Part shown: piece after piece, positions 24,741 to 34,940 of the stretch | Position numbering within the stretch: position 1 is the first letter of the stretch | Layout of the letters: each line of letters begins with the position of its first letter | Assembly: GCA_028287115.1 (NCBI GenBank) | Contig: JAQBQF010000243.1 | Location: forward strand, 1-61,893 | Origin: Myxococcales bacterium | GTDB taxonomy: Bacteria > Myxococcota_A > Polyangia > Haliangiales > Haliangiaceae | DNA length: 61,893 bases | Reading direction: 5' to 3' | Program-made: the position numbers and the translations under genes | The notes under the pieces: model-generated | The model's input: only the letters and a program-made list of their open reading frames with translations | What the model was told of the DNA's origin: nothing | Databases searched by the model: none

Positions 24741-25918
24741 TCGTCCTTGAACACGAGCAGCATCGACGCGCTCTTGCCGGCGATCCGCTCGTTCGAGACC
24801 ATCAGCGCGGCCGACAGCACGTCGCGGTAGTGGCGACCGACCGAGAACTTCGAATCGTTCTTGTAGGCCATGATCCCGATGATCTGCAGTGCCTCGTGCA
24901 CGAGCTTCGGGGCAACCTCCGAACAGCTCATCTTGAGCTGGTTCATCTTGAGCGCCCAGCCCATCTGGCCGAGCGCATCGCGTGCAGCAGCGCCGTCGCC
25001 GAGCTCGTCGAAGTCGGTCGCGCACGCTTCCCAGTTGTGGCGCATCGCCTGCAGCTCGACGTGAACCTTCGCGAGCCTGACCGCTTGCGGCGGCACGGTG
25101 CCGGGCTTCTTGCGGGCTTCGGCGCGGACGAACTGCGCGGCGCGACCGATCGCATCGGCGGCGATGCCCCACCACAGCGACGACCACAGGATGTGCGAGT
25201 ACGGCACCATCGTCTGCGCCGACGAGTCTGCGAACGTGCCGGGGACGATCTGGTCGGCACCGCCATGGCCGGAGAACTTCGCGCCCGGGCTGCACGTGCC
25301 GCGCATGCCGAGCGTGTCCCACGTGCCGGTCTGCGCGAGCGCGTAGTCGCCCTTCTCGAACAGCACGAGCACCTGATCGCTCGGTGCGGCGTCGGGCGTG
25401 CGCTTGCACGTGACGAGCTGCGCATCGGCGTGCTCGCCGTAGGAGACCGTCGTCGCGTCTTTGTCGAGCTTCATCGCATCGCCGGTGATCTCGACCGCGC
25501 AGATCGACGACCGGGTGTCGCCGAACGTGCCGTTCTCCGACGTGATCGAAGCGACGACGTCCTGCTTCTCGACGAGGTTCTCGCGCATGTAGCGCTCGAA
25601 GAACGGCGAGCCGATCCCGTGGCGCGCGATGCACGCGACCTGGATGTGATGCATCGCCAGGATCATTCCGGAGGAGCCGCAGCCTTGCGCGAGCGCCGCG
25701 CACTGATGGCCGAGCTCGAGCATTCCCGCGCCACCACCCCCGAATTGCTTCGGTACTGCCGCCGAGAGGAGCTTGGCCTGCTTGAGCGCCGCTAACGTCT
25801 CGTGTGGAAATCGACTCTTCGCGTCGACGTCTGCCGCATGCTTCGCGGCGATCTCCGAGGCGATGTTGGTGGTGCGCGCGACGAGCTCGCTGTGCTTCAC
25901 ATTCGAACGGCTGATCAC
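24737..25918 (-). CDS. acyl-CoA dehydrogenase-family flavoprotein
   Basis: The 393-residue protein has the acyl-CoA dehydrogenase fold. It has an N-terminal helical domain (ETLAALKQAKLLSAAVPKQFGGGG), a middle beta domain (VVASITSENGTFGD, then LFEKGDYAL and GTWDTLGMRGTCS) and a C-terminal four-helix bundle ending GRHYRDVLSAALMVSNERI. It should oxidise an acyl or aminoacyl thioester with FAD. Members that sit next to aa:CP ligases may act on carrier-bound rather than CoA-bound substrates. The start GTG at 25918 is chosen because the upstream frame overlaps the divergent lipoprotein region and lacks similarity. It is first of the trio with the ligase and DUF1839 genes. Confidence 0.9.
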   Translation of the reverse strand: MISRSNVKHSELVARTTNIASEIAAKHAADVDAKSRFPHETLAALKQAKLLSAAVPKQFGGGGAGMLELGHQCAALAQGCGSSGMILAMHHIQVACIARHGIGSPFFERYMRENLVEKQDVVASITSENGTFGDTRSSICAVEITGDAMKLDKDATTVSYGEHADAQLVTCKRTPDAAPSDQVLVLFEKGDYALAQTGTWDTLGMRGTCSPGAKFSGHGGADQIVPGTFADSSAQTMVPYSHILWSSLWWGIAADAIGRAAQFVRAEARKKPGTVPPQAVRLAKVHVELQAMRHNWEACATDFDELGDGAAARDALGQMGWALKMNQLKMSCSEVAPKLVHEALQIIGIMAYKNDSKFSVGRHYRDVLSAALMVSNERIAGKSASMLLVFKDE

Positions 25919-25992
25919 GCTTCGACGATAACCGATCGGCCCTGCGTTCGAAGCGCCTCCCACCGCGAGATCGGGCTCATCCGGGACGGCTC

Positions 25993-26733
25993 TCAGTGCG
26001 TCTCGATCACGACGACGTAGCGGATCGCGATATCGAGGCCGTTGACGGCAAACCGGATCGATGTGCCACCGGCGTATTCCGGCGTCGGCCCGGTCGCGGT
26101 GTACAGCTCGTCGGTCCAGCCGGCGAGCACCGTGAACGTCTGCGGGGCGCGGGCGACCGCGTCGCACCGAAGCACGCCGCTGCCGGGATGCATACCCGGG
26201 TGATCGACCTGTCCGAGGAATTGATACCCGTTCGTCGTGTCGTACGAGATGACGCCGACATCGCGCAGCGGCCCACTCTCGTTGAGCTCGACGAAGTAGT
26301 AGGTGGGAACCGCGGATATGATCCCGCTGGCGACTTGATGCTGGCCGCTGCCGACGAGAGCCAAGATGTCGAAGCCGATGTCGATCCGTGCCGTGGCGAG
26401 CGTCCCCTCGAGCGACATGCCCGCGGTGTCGCCGCTGAAGTGGACTGCATCGGCTTGCTGTTCGAAGGCGGCGGCGTCGGTGAATGGGTTGTCGCCCGGC
26501 ATCAGCGTCGCGAACACGCGAAAGCTCTCCGTCGGCACGTCCGGGTTTGGATCGCACGCGTCACCGACGCCATCCCCATCGCGGTCGGCGTAGCCGCCGG
26601 CGACGTGCGGACATGGATCCGAGACGTCCGGGATCCCATCGCCGTCTTCGTCGTGTTCCGGCGGGAGCTCGTCGAAGTCGAAGCGGCCGCAGCCGGCAAC
26701 GACGAGGCACGCTGAAACGACGGCGTACAGCAC
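25993..26733 (-). CDS. lipoprotein with thrombospondin type-3-like calcium repeats
   Basis: A lipoprotein signal ends in the lipobox VVAGC and is followed by GRFDFDELPPEHDEDGDG. Residues about 28-65 carry two type-3 repeats, DEDGDGIPDVSDPCPHV and DRDGDGVGDACDPNPD, which bind calcium in known proteins. The rest (about 180 residues) is a beta-rich domain of unknown type. The GCGR-x-x-F-x-E-L start is shared with the lipoprotein at 39422-40333. The start is GTG. It probably faces the cell surface. Confidence 0.75.
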   Translation of the reverse strand: MLYAVVSACLVVAGCGRFDFDELPPEHDEDGDGIPDVSDPCPHVAGGYADRDGDGVGDACDPNPDVPTESFRVFATLMPGDNPFTDAAAFEQQADAVHFSGDTAGMSLEGTLATARIDIGFDILALVGSGQHQVASGIISAVPTYYFVELNESGPLRDVGVISYDTTNGYQFLGQVDHPGMHPGSGVLRCDAVARAPQTFTVLAGWTDELYTATGPTPEYAGGTSIRFAVNGLDIAIRYVVVIETH

Positions 26734-26916
26734 CTGCCAGCATCATCGCAGCAAAATGCGATGCCGCGGAACCCCCAAGAGGGGGCATCTCCGCCCATCC
26801 GGCCTCGCGCATTTTTCTTGCCCGAGCTCGCGGCACGATGTGTGTGGTCGCTGTCACCCCGCACGCGACGAGCCGAACGCTCGCTTCACGCGGCAGAATC
26901 TACTAGGTTCGTTGCG

Positions 26917-28419
26917 ATGAGCGAGAGCTCCGAGATCAGCCACGAGGACGGACGCGTCGAGCTCCGTGACGCCGGCGCGCTCACGCAGTCGCCGCTCTAC
27001 AACCACGACCTCGCGCCCATCCCGGTCGCGCAGCGCACGTGGAACACCTGGGACTACTCCGCGCTGTGGATCTCGATGGCCCACTGCATCCCGACGTACA
27101 AGATGGCGTCGGACCTGATCGCGAGCGGCATGGCGTGGTGGCAGGCGCTCGTCACGATCGCGCTCGGCAACGTGATCGTGCTCGGCCCGATCCTCCTCAA
27201 CTCGCATCCCGGCACGAAGTACGGCATTCCGTTTCCCGTGTTCGCGCGCGCGGCGTACGGCACCACGGGCTCGAACTTGCCTGCGCTGATGCGTGCACTC
27301 GTCGCGTGCGGTTGGTTTGGCATCAATACGTGGATCGGCGGCGATGCGCTGCAGACGTTCTTCGCGTCGATCTGGACCGGCTGGGACGGTCTGCTCGGCA
27401 GCTTCAACGGCTTTCCGACGACGCAGTGGTTGTCGTTCTTGCTGTTCTGGAGCCTCAACATCCTGATCATCTTCCGCGGCATGGACGTGCTGCGCCGCGT
27501 GGAGCGCTTCGCAGCGCCGTTCGTGCTCGTGATGACGGCGATCCTCGTGTACTGGGCGGTCGATCACGCGGGCGGCTTCGGCCCGCTGATCGCGCAGACC
27601 GGGTTTGTCGCCCCCGAGGGCTCGAATGCGACGTTCTTCGCGGTATTCGTTCCGTCGCTGACCGCGACGATCGGATTCTGGTCGACGCTGTCGCTCAACA
27701 TGCCGGACTTCACGCGGTTCGGCCGGTCGCAGCGCGAGCAGGCGATAGGTCAGGTCGTCGCGCTACCGACGACGATGACGCTGTTCGCGGCGATGGGCAT
27801 CACGATCACGTCCGCCACCGTGATCATCTTTCACAAGTCGATCGCCGATCCGATCGCGCTCGGCCGCGAGTTTCACAGCCGCGTGATCGTCGGCATCGCG
27901 ATGTTCACCGTCGTGATCGCGACGCTCGCCGTCAACATCGCGGCCAATGTCGTGTCGCCCGCGAACGACTTCGCGAACGCGTTCCCGAAGCGGATCAACT
28001 TCAAGATCGGCGGCGTGATCACCGGCGTGATCGGCATCCTGATGATGCCGTGGGAGATCACGAAGAGCGCGAACAGCTACATCTTCGGCTGGCTCGTCGG
28101 TTACTCCGGCGCGCTCGGATCGATCGCAGGCGTGCTGATCGTCGACTACTGGATCTTGCGCAAGACCAAGCTCGACCTGCGCTCGCTCTACGTCGCGGAC
28201 GGCGAGTATCGCTATCGCGACGGCTGGAACATGCCGGCGGTGTACGCGACCGTCGCCGGCGCGGGCGTCGCGCTGCTCGGTGCGTTCTGGGAGCCGATGC
28301 GCTTCATCTACAACTGGTCGTGGTTCGTCGGGTTCGGGCTCGCCGGCGGTGTGTACTGGCTCTTGATGGCCGGCAAGATGCACGGCCTTCCCGAGGCCCG
28401 GCACGTCAAGCGGTCGTGA
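26917..28419 (+). CDS. NCS1-family nucleobase/hydantoin/allantoin permease
   Basis: The 500-residue protein has the NCS1 pattern of about twelve membrane helices. The N-terminal PLYNHDLAPIPVAQRTWNTWDYSALWISMA is a strong family signature, and GWFGINTWIGG and NMPDFTRFGRS are typical substrate-site segments. NCS1 permeases co-transport uracil, hydantoins or allantoin with sodium or protons. Pyrimidine-degradation genes elsewhere in the window suggest uracil or a dihydropyrimidine as cargo. ATG at 26917 is used; the longer open frame upstream encodes no helix. The 180-bp leader contains a CCCCC-AAGA-GGGGG hairpin (26769-26782). Confidence 0.93.
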   Translation: MSESSEISHEDGRVELRDAGALTQSPLYNHDLAPIPVAQRTWNTWDYSALWISMAHCIPTYKMASDLIASGMAWWQALVTIALGNVIVLGPILLNSHPGTKYGIPFPVFARAAYGTTGSNLPALMRALVACGWFGINTWIGGDALQTFFASIWTGWDGLLGSFNGFPTTQWLSFLLFWSLNILIIFRGMDVLRRVERFAAPFVLVMTAILVYWAVDHAGGFGPLIAQTGFVAPEGSNATFFAVFVPSLTATIGFWSTLSLNMPDFTRFGRSQREQAIGQVVALPTTMTLFAAMGITITSATVIIFHKSIADPIALGREFHSRVIVGIAMFTVVIATLAVNIAANVVSPANDFANAFPKRINFKIGGVITGVIGILMMPWEITKSANSYIFGWLVGYSGALGSIAGVLIVDYWILRKTKLDLRSLYVADGEYRYRDGWNMPAVYATVAGAGVALLGAFWEPMRFIYNWSWFVGFGLAGGVYWLLMAGKMHGLPEARHVKRS

Positions 28420-28447
28420 TCGTCACGAGCTGAGCCGCTGAGGGATC
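28406..28447 (-). pseudogene. possible C-terminal remnant of a second Rieske protein
   Basis: Read on the minus strand this short frame encodes DPSAAQLVTITTA followed by TGA. The neighbouring Rieske protein ends DPAAQLVTITLA followed by TAG. The DNA at 28415-28435 repeats 28745-28765 exactly over 21 bases. The match suggests a truncated duplicate of the Rieske 3' end. Upstream the frame decays and no iron-sulfur motif is present. The remnant overlaps the last codons of the NCS1 gene. Confidence 0.4.
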
Positions 28448-28735
28448 GGGTACTCCCCGACACGAACTTGGCGCGACCCCTGACGCGAGACGGCACGGCG
28501 AGACATCGATCGTCGATTTGCTCGGCGCGCTTGGCATCGAACCGGGAGCTCTGCGCGGGCTACGCGTGATCGGCGAGGGCGCGCCCTACGCGATCGATCC
28601 TGGGTGGCTTTCGCGGCGCGATGAATCCCTCGCGGTTCGCCATAACCAGCGCGGCGCGCTCAGATTCGGTCATGCGCGCAACAACGTGGAGCTCGCGCGC
28701 GTGTCGGCGGTACGCACGCTCGAGATCACGACACG
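28448..28735. other. intergenic stretch with open but unassigned frame
   Basis: This part of the 316-bp gap between the NCS1 and Rieske genes holds one plus-strand frame open from 28434 to 28739. It has only a TTG (28518) as possible start and encodes ALGIEPGALRGLRVIGEG and a basic C-terminus. No family is recognised, no ribosome-binding site is convincing, and the frame may be a fragment trapped between the two copies of the 21-bp direct repeat. Confidence 0.4.
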
Positions 28736-29200
28736 CTAAGCGAGCGTGATCGTCACGAGCTGAGCGGCCGGATCGAGCACCGATGCGTAGAGCTTCAGCG
28801 GCTTGGCCGCGGGACCTCGCACGACGGCTCCGCTCAGCTTGAACTGCGAGCCGTGACACGGACAGATCAAGAGCTGGCTTTGCGTGTCGAACCGGACGCC
28901 GCATCGCGCGTGAGGACAGATGTCGGACAGCGCGACGGTCATCGTGTCGGTCGTCCGGATCACGATCAGCGTGTCTCCCGGAACGCCGACCTTGACCGAG
29001 CCGCCGACACCGGTCAGCGGCTTGTAGAGCGGGAGAGTCAGATCCAAGCAGATCATGTTCGTCCCGCAGGTCGACGCTGGCATCGCATCGAGGATCTCGT
29101 CGGCGCTGAGGCCGCAACCGAGCAGGCTACCGGCCGCGACCACACCGATCCCCTGAAGCAAGGAGCGTCGACACAAGCCCGTGCATCCGGAGAATGTCAT
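28736..29200 (-). CDS. Rieske [2Fe-2S] protein, exported
   Basis: The 154-residue protein has a twin-arginine-like N-terminus (CRRSLLQGIGVVAAGSLLGCG) that also contains a possible lipobox. Its Rieske fold has the two cluster-binding boxes CPHARCG and CPCHGSQF, with two Cys and two His ligands. In the first box Arg replaces the usual Gly before the second Cys. It should be a periplasmic electron carrier, alone or with a partner oxidase. No cytochrome b or dioxygenase gene is adjacent, so it is unlikely to be the bc1 subunit. A degenerate copy of its 3' end lies at 28406-28447. Confidence 0.9.
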   Translation of the reverse strand: MTFSGCTGLCRRSLLQGIGVVAAGSLLGCGLSADEILDAMPASTCGTNMICLDLTLPLYKPLTGVGGSVKVGVPGDTLIVIRTTDTMTVALSDICPHARCGVRFDTQSQLLICPCHGSQFKLSGAVVRGPAAKPLKLYASVLDPAAQLVTITLA

Positions 29201-29324
29201 TGGATCTATGGTGATGAGGACTGTCGTTCCGGGTCAAGCGTTCGTGAGGTCAGGAGACCCGAGACGGGATTCTTGTCACGACAGGGAGTTAGCTGAGGCA
29301 TGGGGGGTGCAATCCCGGTAAGCC

Positions 29325-30356
29325 ATGACACGGACGCCGGATCGCTTGGGCATCGGGGCGCGGATTGGCGATTACGTCATCGAGGGTGAGGTCGAGATCT
29401 CTCCCGGCGACCCCAACCACGAAGGCGCCCTGGGCCTCTATGAAGCGGTTCACCGCGTGCTCCCGCGCAAGGTCATGTTGAAGGTCCTCCAGCCGCACCT
29501 GGTCGGTGTCCGCCCCGTCGCGGTTCAGATGCTGCGCGAAGCGTGCATCCTCGAAGCTCTTCATCACGCCGGCATCCCGCGCGTCTACGAGTGCGGCGTG
29601 ACCACCGATCGCCGCCCGTGGGTCGCGATCGAGCTCGTGAGTGGTGCCTCGTTCGATCTCGAGGTTCGACAACGCTCGGTCGTGATCAAAGACGTCGTCA
29701 CGCTGATCGAGAACGTCGCCGACATCCTCGCGCACGCGCACTCGCGTGGCGTCGTCCACCGCAACCTGCGGCCGCAGACGATCGTGCGCGATCACGATGA
29801 TCGCCGCGGCTTTCCGCTGTGCATCACCGAATGGGGCGACGCGCGGACGCTCGACACGAGCGCGCCGATGGAGAGCTCCGAGGAGGTTCATTATTACCGC
29901 GCTCCCGAATTGCTCGCCGGCGATCCGTTCGACGGTCGGGTCGACGTGTTCTCGCTCGGCGTGATCGCCTACGAAGCATTGACCGGGCAGCTCCCTTCGC
30001 TGCCGATCGCGCGGCGGTGTCCGATGGCGCCGGCGAAGCTGACGCGGCTGATCGACCGGATGCTTGCGGTGGATCCGCTCACGCGGCCGACCGCGTTCGA
30101 GGTGGCCGACGACGTGCGCGACATCGGGTCGACCGCCACGATCGACTTCTCGATCGAACCGGAGGGCGACTCGGTCGTTCAGCCGGCCGAAGAGATCGTG
30201 CTCCTGACCGATCTTTCGCGCGAGGCCCTACCGGAGCCGATCCGTGAGCGGCCGCGCTGGACTCCGCCGTGGGCGCTCAAGGACCGTACGGCCGCGGTCC
30301 CCGAGGGCGGGGCGCCGAGGACGCGCCGCACGCGATCGGTCCGCGACGACACCTGA
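29325..30356 (+). CDS. Ser/Thr protein-kinase-fold pseudokinase 1
   Basis: The 343-residue protein has a kinase fold from about residue 13 to 265, including the C-lobe segment RVDVFSLGVIAYEALTG. The ATP-anchoring Lys is kept (K53 in VMLKVL). The catalytic HRD Asp is Asn (N147 in VVHRNLRPQT) and DFG is EWG (E169 in ITEWGDAR). Phosphotransfer is therefore unlikely, and it may be a scaffold or allosteric partner. A disordered acidic and then basic tail (about 80 residues) follows. A second pseudokinase starts 43 bases later on the same strand, so the two are probably one transcript. Confidence 0.88.
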   Translation: MTRTPDRLGIGARIGDYVIEGEVEISPGDPNHEGALGLYEAVHRVLPRKVMLKVLQPHLVGVRPVAVQMLREACILEALHHAGIPRVYECGVTTDRRPWVAIELVSGASFDLEVRQRSVVIKDVVTLIENVADILAHAHSRGVVHRNLRPQTIVRDHDDRRGFPLCITEWGDARTLDTSAPMESSEEVHYYRAPELLAGDPFDGRVDVFSLGVIAYEALTGQLPSLPIARRCPMAPAKLTRLIDRMLAVDPLTRPTAFEVADDVRDIGSTATIDFSIEPEGDSVVQPAEEIVLLTDLSREALPEPIRERPRWTPPWALKDRTAAVPEGGAPRTRRTRSVRDDT

Positions 30357-30399
30357 AATCGCTTGCGCCTCCGAGCGCGAGCCGGCACATTCCGGCGGC

Positions 30400-31317
30400 A
30401 TGGCGGCCAAGATCCAGATCGGCGATCAGATCGGGACTTACCGGGTCATCAGTGTCGTCGATGGCACGACCTGTCACGCCGTGCATCTGTCGCGCGCTCA
30501 GCACGTCCTGATCTCCGTCGACTCGCGCGATGCGACCGCGCAGATGATCCGGCGATCGCAGATGATCGACACGCTGCAACATCCCGGCGTCGCGCGCGTG
30601 GTCGATCGCGGCGTGCTCGCGGACCACCGGCCCTGGCTCGCGACCGAGATCGTCAACGGCTTGGCGCTGTACGACGTGGTGTCGACGCGCGCGCTGAATG
30701 AGGTCGAGCTCGTCGATCTGATTCGCTACGTCGCCGAGGTGCTCGCGTACGCTCACCGCCAGGGCGTCGTGCATCGCGCGCTCAAGTTGAGAAGCGTGGT
30801 GCTGCTGACCGGCGAGCGAACCTACCCGGTCTCGATCAGCGACTGGGGTGCGATCGCGCCGCCCGGGTTGTTCAGTGCACCCGAGGGGGAGCGCGACGGC
30901 CGCTCCGATGTCTACGCTCTCGGTGTGATCGCGTATCGCGCGGCGACCCAGCGGTTCCCCCGCGGCGCCTCGAACGACGCGAGCAGTACATCACCGGGCC
31001 TGTCGACTCTGATCATGCGCATGCTCGCGGGCGATCCGGACCACCGCCCGACCGCGGCGGAGGTCTCCGCGCTCGCGACCGAGCTGCGCGCCAACGTCGA
31101 TGGCGATGCCGTTGCGACCGCGATCGCGACCGCGGAGCTCGCCGCCGTGGAACCGCCCGACCTGATCCCGTTTGCCGACGACGATCACGTTCACATCACA
31201 CCGGCGCGCTTCGGAACTCCGAGGTGGACGCCGGCGCCCGACTTCTCGAGCTCGTCGCAGCGCAACGACGAAGCCACCGACGAGATCGTGGCCAAGCGAC
31301 CGGCGAGCGACCACTAA
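30400..31317 (+). CDS. Ser/Thr protein-kinase-fold pseudokinase 2
   Basis: The start ATG at 30400 gives 305 residues with a compact kinase fold (about 8-235) and a polar tail. It is more decayed than its neighbour. The glycine loop is absent, the Lys position reads LISVDS (S39), and the HRD Asp is Ala (A127 in VVHRALKLRS). The DFG motif is DWG (D148). RSDVYALGVIAYRAATQ in the C-lobe shows the fold is kept. With no Lys and no catalytic Asp it should be inactive. Both tails contain Thr/Pro/Trp segments of the form PRWTP (RPRWTPPW and TPRWTPAP), a shared detail that may be a docking site. Confidence 0.87.
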   Translation: MAAKIQIGDQIGTYRVISVVDGTTCHAVHLSRAQHVLISVDSRDATAQMIRRSQMIDTLQHPGVARVVDRGVLADHRPWLATEIVNGLALYDVVSTRALNEVELVDLIRYVAEVLAYAHRQGVVHRALKLRSVVLLTGERTYPVSISDWGAIAPPGLFSAPEGERDGRSDVYALGVIAYRAATQRFPRGASNDASSTSPGLSTLIMRMLAGDPDHRPTAAEVSALATELRANVDGDAVATAIATAELAAVEPPDLIPFADDDHVHITPARFGTPRWTPAPDFSSSSQRNDEATDEIVAKRPASDH

Positions 31318-31401
31318 GTACAGCTCATCGCAAGTTGGTGATCATTTCTGCGGCCCACGTGGGTCTGGCAACTGTCCACTAACTTCTGGGGGAGCTGCAC
31401 T
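31317..31401. repeat. 85-bp imperfect palindrome between convergent genes
   Basis: The stretch folds around the central CCCACGTGGG (31354-31363). The outer arms are AGTACAGCTC on the left and GAGCTGCACT on the right, and inner AAGTTGGTG pairs imperfectly with CACTAACTT. It fills the gap between two convergent genes, so it could stop transcription from both sides, though it lacks a T tract. A MITE-like origin is also possible. TCTGGCAAC and TGGGGGAGCTG recur at 49148-49170. Confidence 0.55.
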
Positions 31402-31407
31402 AAGCGG

Positions 31408-32091
31408 TCAGCGGGTCGCGACGCCGGGGACGAGCTTGTTCTGACTATCGAGGACCGCGCTGCGCACGACCTGGTTCTTTGCCAGCTCGGGCTGGGCTCT
31501 CGCGAGGCGATCGACCTGCTTGAAGGCGTCTTGCGCGAGATCGAGCCACGGCTGGAGCAGGGACTGCAGCATCGTCACGCGCATGTCGCGCAGCGCGATC
31601 GCTTCGTCACCCGCGCCCGCGGGCGGCCGCGGCACCGTCATCAGCATGCGGACGCTCATGCTCGACAGTAGCTCGCCCTTCGCGTGCAACGCGACGATCC
31701 GCCACGACGGCTCGGCCGCCGCGATCACGTCATCGAGGAGCTCGAGGCTCGGCGTCGCCGCTTCGTTCAAGTCGCGTACGGACATTTCGCAGTCGACGAG
31801 CGACAGTGGGCGCATCCGCTCTTCCGCCAAGCAATTGGCAAGCGAGACACGCGACGACAGCGCGACAGTCGGGCTCGGGGACCCGGCGAGCTGGCCCAAG
31901 GTCTTGCAAGCGTCGGGGAGCGAGTCGAGATCGATCGCCGGCAGCGAGCTCGTGGCGGGCTGACCGTGCGTGATCGCGGTCGAATCCGGTGGTGACGGCG
32001 CGGTCTGCCGAGCGGCGACAGGCGCGTCCGCGGGCGCAGCAGAAGCAATCGCCGCACATAACATCGAGGCGAACATGGCTGGCTTGCGCAT
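31408..32091 (-). CDS. exported hypothetical protein, 227 aa
   Basis: ATG at 32091 opens a signal peptide (MRKPAMFASMLCAAIASAAPADA). The mature protein has a short Pro/Ser/Thr linker and then a helical domain with two Cys (PDACKTLGQL and LANCLAEERM), which could pair. Later segments such as MTVPRPPAGAGDEAIALRDMRVTMLQSLLQPWL look like long helices. No family is recognised. The frame upstream of 32091 is Arg-rich and is not used as coding. It is convergent with the pseudokinase gene. Confidence 0.6.
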   Translation of the reverse strand: MRKPAMFASMLCAAIASAAPADAPVAARQTAPSPPDSTAITHGQPATSSLPAIDLDSLPDACKTLGQLAGSPSPTVALSSRVSLANCLAEERMRPLSLVDCEMSVRDLNEAATPSLELLDDVIAAAEPSWRIVALHAKGELLSSMSVRMLMTVPRPPAGAGDEAIALRDMRVTMLQSLLQPWLDLAQDAFKQVDRLARAQPELAKNQVVRSAVLDSQNKLVPGVATR

Positions 32092-32225
32092 GTCCGGACG
32101 TGTTGCATCACATGTGCCCGCTAGCTGTGCGAGCGCGCACGCGCGGTGCGCGAGGGCGGCACGCGACGGCACATGTCGCGGTCGATCACGCAGGCAACGT
32201 CTGCGTTCACCGGCGCCTAAGCTGA

Positions 32226-32795
32226 CTACTTGCCCGCCGCCGGACCGTCGCCGTTGGCGTGGCCTTCCGCGCCGAACATCAGGCCAATGATCAGCAGCGC
32301 GGCGCGGCGCGAGCCGTCGTCGGTCAGGCCCGTGACGCGCATCTGCGGCGCATTCGCGTTGGTGCCTTGGATGATTCCCTTGTCGTCGATCGAGACCCTC
32401 TTGTCGCCCAGCGTGAGCGTGGTCCCTTCGATCTTGAACGGAGCGACCTGGCCGTCGGCCATCACGAACGAGCCGTCTGCCTTGAGCTGACCGGCGGCCT
32501 TGCCGTCGTGCATCACCCTACCGTCGCGCGCAAGCTGCGCGAACGTCTTCCACTCCTCGACCGCGGGCTTGCCGCCCTGGCTGTGCATCGCCTTGCCTTC
32601 GACGTTTCCGTCGGGGTGTAGCTTCACGCCAACGTCATCGCCGTTCGCGAACGCGAGCTCGCCGATCGTCAGCAGCGACTTCGCCGCCGGATCCGTCGCC
32701 GTCGTTTCCGTCGGGGTCGTTGTCGTGGTCGTCGCCGGCTTGGCTCCGCCGCACGCAACCATCGCGAACATCATGCAACCGAGAACTTTGATCAT
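32226..32795 (-). CDS. lipoprotein of unknown function, 189 aa
   Basis: The signal peptide ends in lipobox MVAC followed by a Thr-rich spacer (a run of six Thr). The domain behind it is made of short strands with repeated Gly/Asp turns (KLHPDGNVEG, QLKADGSFVMADGQ and TLTLGDKRVSIDDKG), which suggests a small beta-sheet protein with repeating hairpins. The C-terminus has a hydrophobic LLIIGLMFGA stretch. No enzyme motif is visible. The start ATG is clear. Nothing nearby indicates its role. Confidence 0.65.
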   Translation of the reverse strand: MIKVLGCMMFAMVACGGAKPATTTTTTPTETTATDPAAKSLLTIGELAFANGDDVGVKLHPDGNVEGKAMHSQGGKPAVEEWKTFAQLARDGRVMHDGKAAGQLKADGSFVMADGQVAPFKIEGTTLTLGDKRVSIDDKGIIQGTNANAPQMRVTGLTDDGSRRAALLIIGLMFGAEGHANGDGPAAGK

Positions 32796-32837
32796 GCGCT
32801 GCTAGTAGCACAGCAGCTTCGCAATTTGGCCTGCGCA

Positions 32838-34331
<1,494 letters not shown>

Positions 34332-34424
34332 GGAGGCGATATCGCTACCACGCCGCCGGCCGACGGTGAATCGATTTTGTGACAGGGGTGGCGAGCGCCG
34401 CCAAGACGGTGTTCACTCGCTCGC

Positions 34425-34778
34425 ATGGAGAGCTCGCCGTTTCGATCGCGGACCGCGTTGATCGTCCCGCTGGTGCTGCTCGTGGTCGCGCTGTTCGAGG
34501 ACATCGTCACGTACAAGGTGCGGCAGCATGTCGCCGACGCAAAAACCCGCGCAGCGATCATCCTGGTCCTCACCGGCGTCGGGTTCGTGATCGCGGCGAG
34601 CTGGATCGGCCCGTGGATCAAGCAACTGCTCGCGACCGCGCGCAAAGGGACACGGTGGGGCGCGGGCAGGCTCGGAATCTGGATCTTCTATGCGGCGGCG
34701 TACGGCGCGATCTATTACGCCTATCTCGTGATCGAACGGCACGGGGTCGGCGGTCTGTTGCCGGCCTCACTGCGGTAA
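34425..34778 (+). CDS. small integral membrane protein, 117 aa
   Basis: The protein has about three hydrophobic helices (LIVPLVLLVVALFEDIV, AAIILVLTGVGFVIAASWI and LGIWIFYAAAYGAIYYAYLVI) with basic loops between them, a pattern that fits an inner-membrane protein. It is divergent from mmsA with about 90 bases between. There is no clear ribosome-binding site and no known family. The strong membrane-helix periodicity supports coding. Confidence 0.6.
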   Translation: MESSPFRSRTALIVPLVLLVVALFEDIVTYKVRQHVADAKTRAAIILVLTGVGFVIAASWIGPWIKQLLATARKGTRWGAGRLGIWIFYAAAYGAIYYAYLVIERHGVGGLLPASLR

Positions 34779-34940
34779 CAGCCGAACTGGGGCAAGAGGA
34801 CTCAGCTCCGAGGGCGCCTGTGTTGAAACGCGGCGTTACAGGTGCGCCTGCCCGGCTGTAACACGTCGGCCGGCCCCCGTTTTCCGCTTTACATCGTGAG
34901 GCCAGTTCGTGATCCTCCGCCCACTTCCGGGAGGCTTCTT

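Noticed and set aside
26760..26786. CCCCC-AAGA-GGGGG hairpin in the NCS1 leader as a riboswitch
   Set aside because: A simple hairpin only; no conserved aptamer pattern was recognised.
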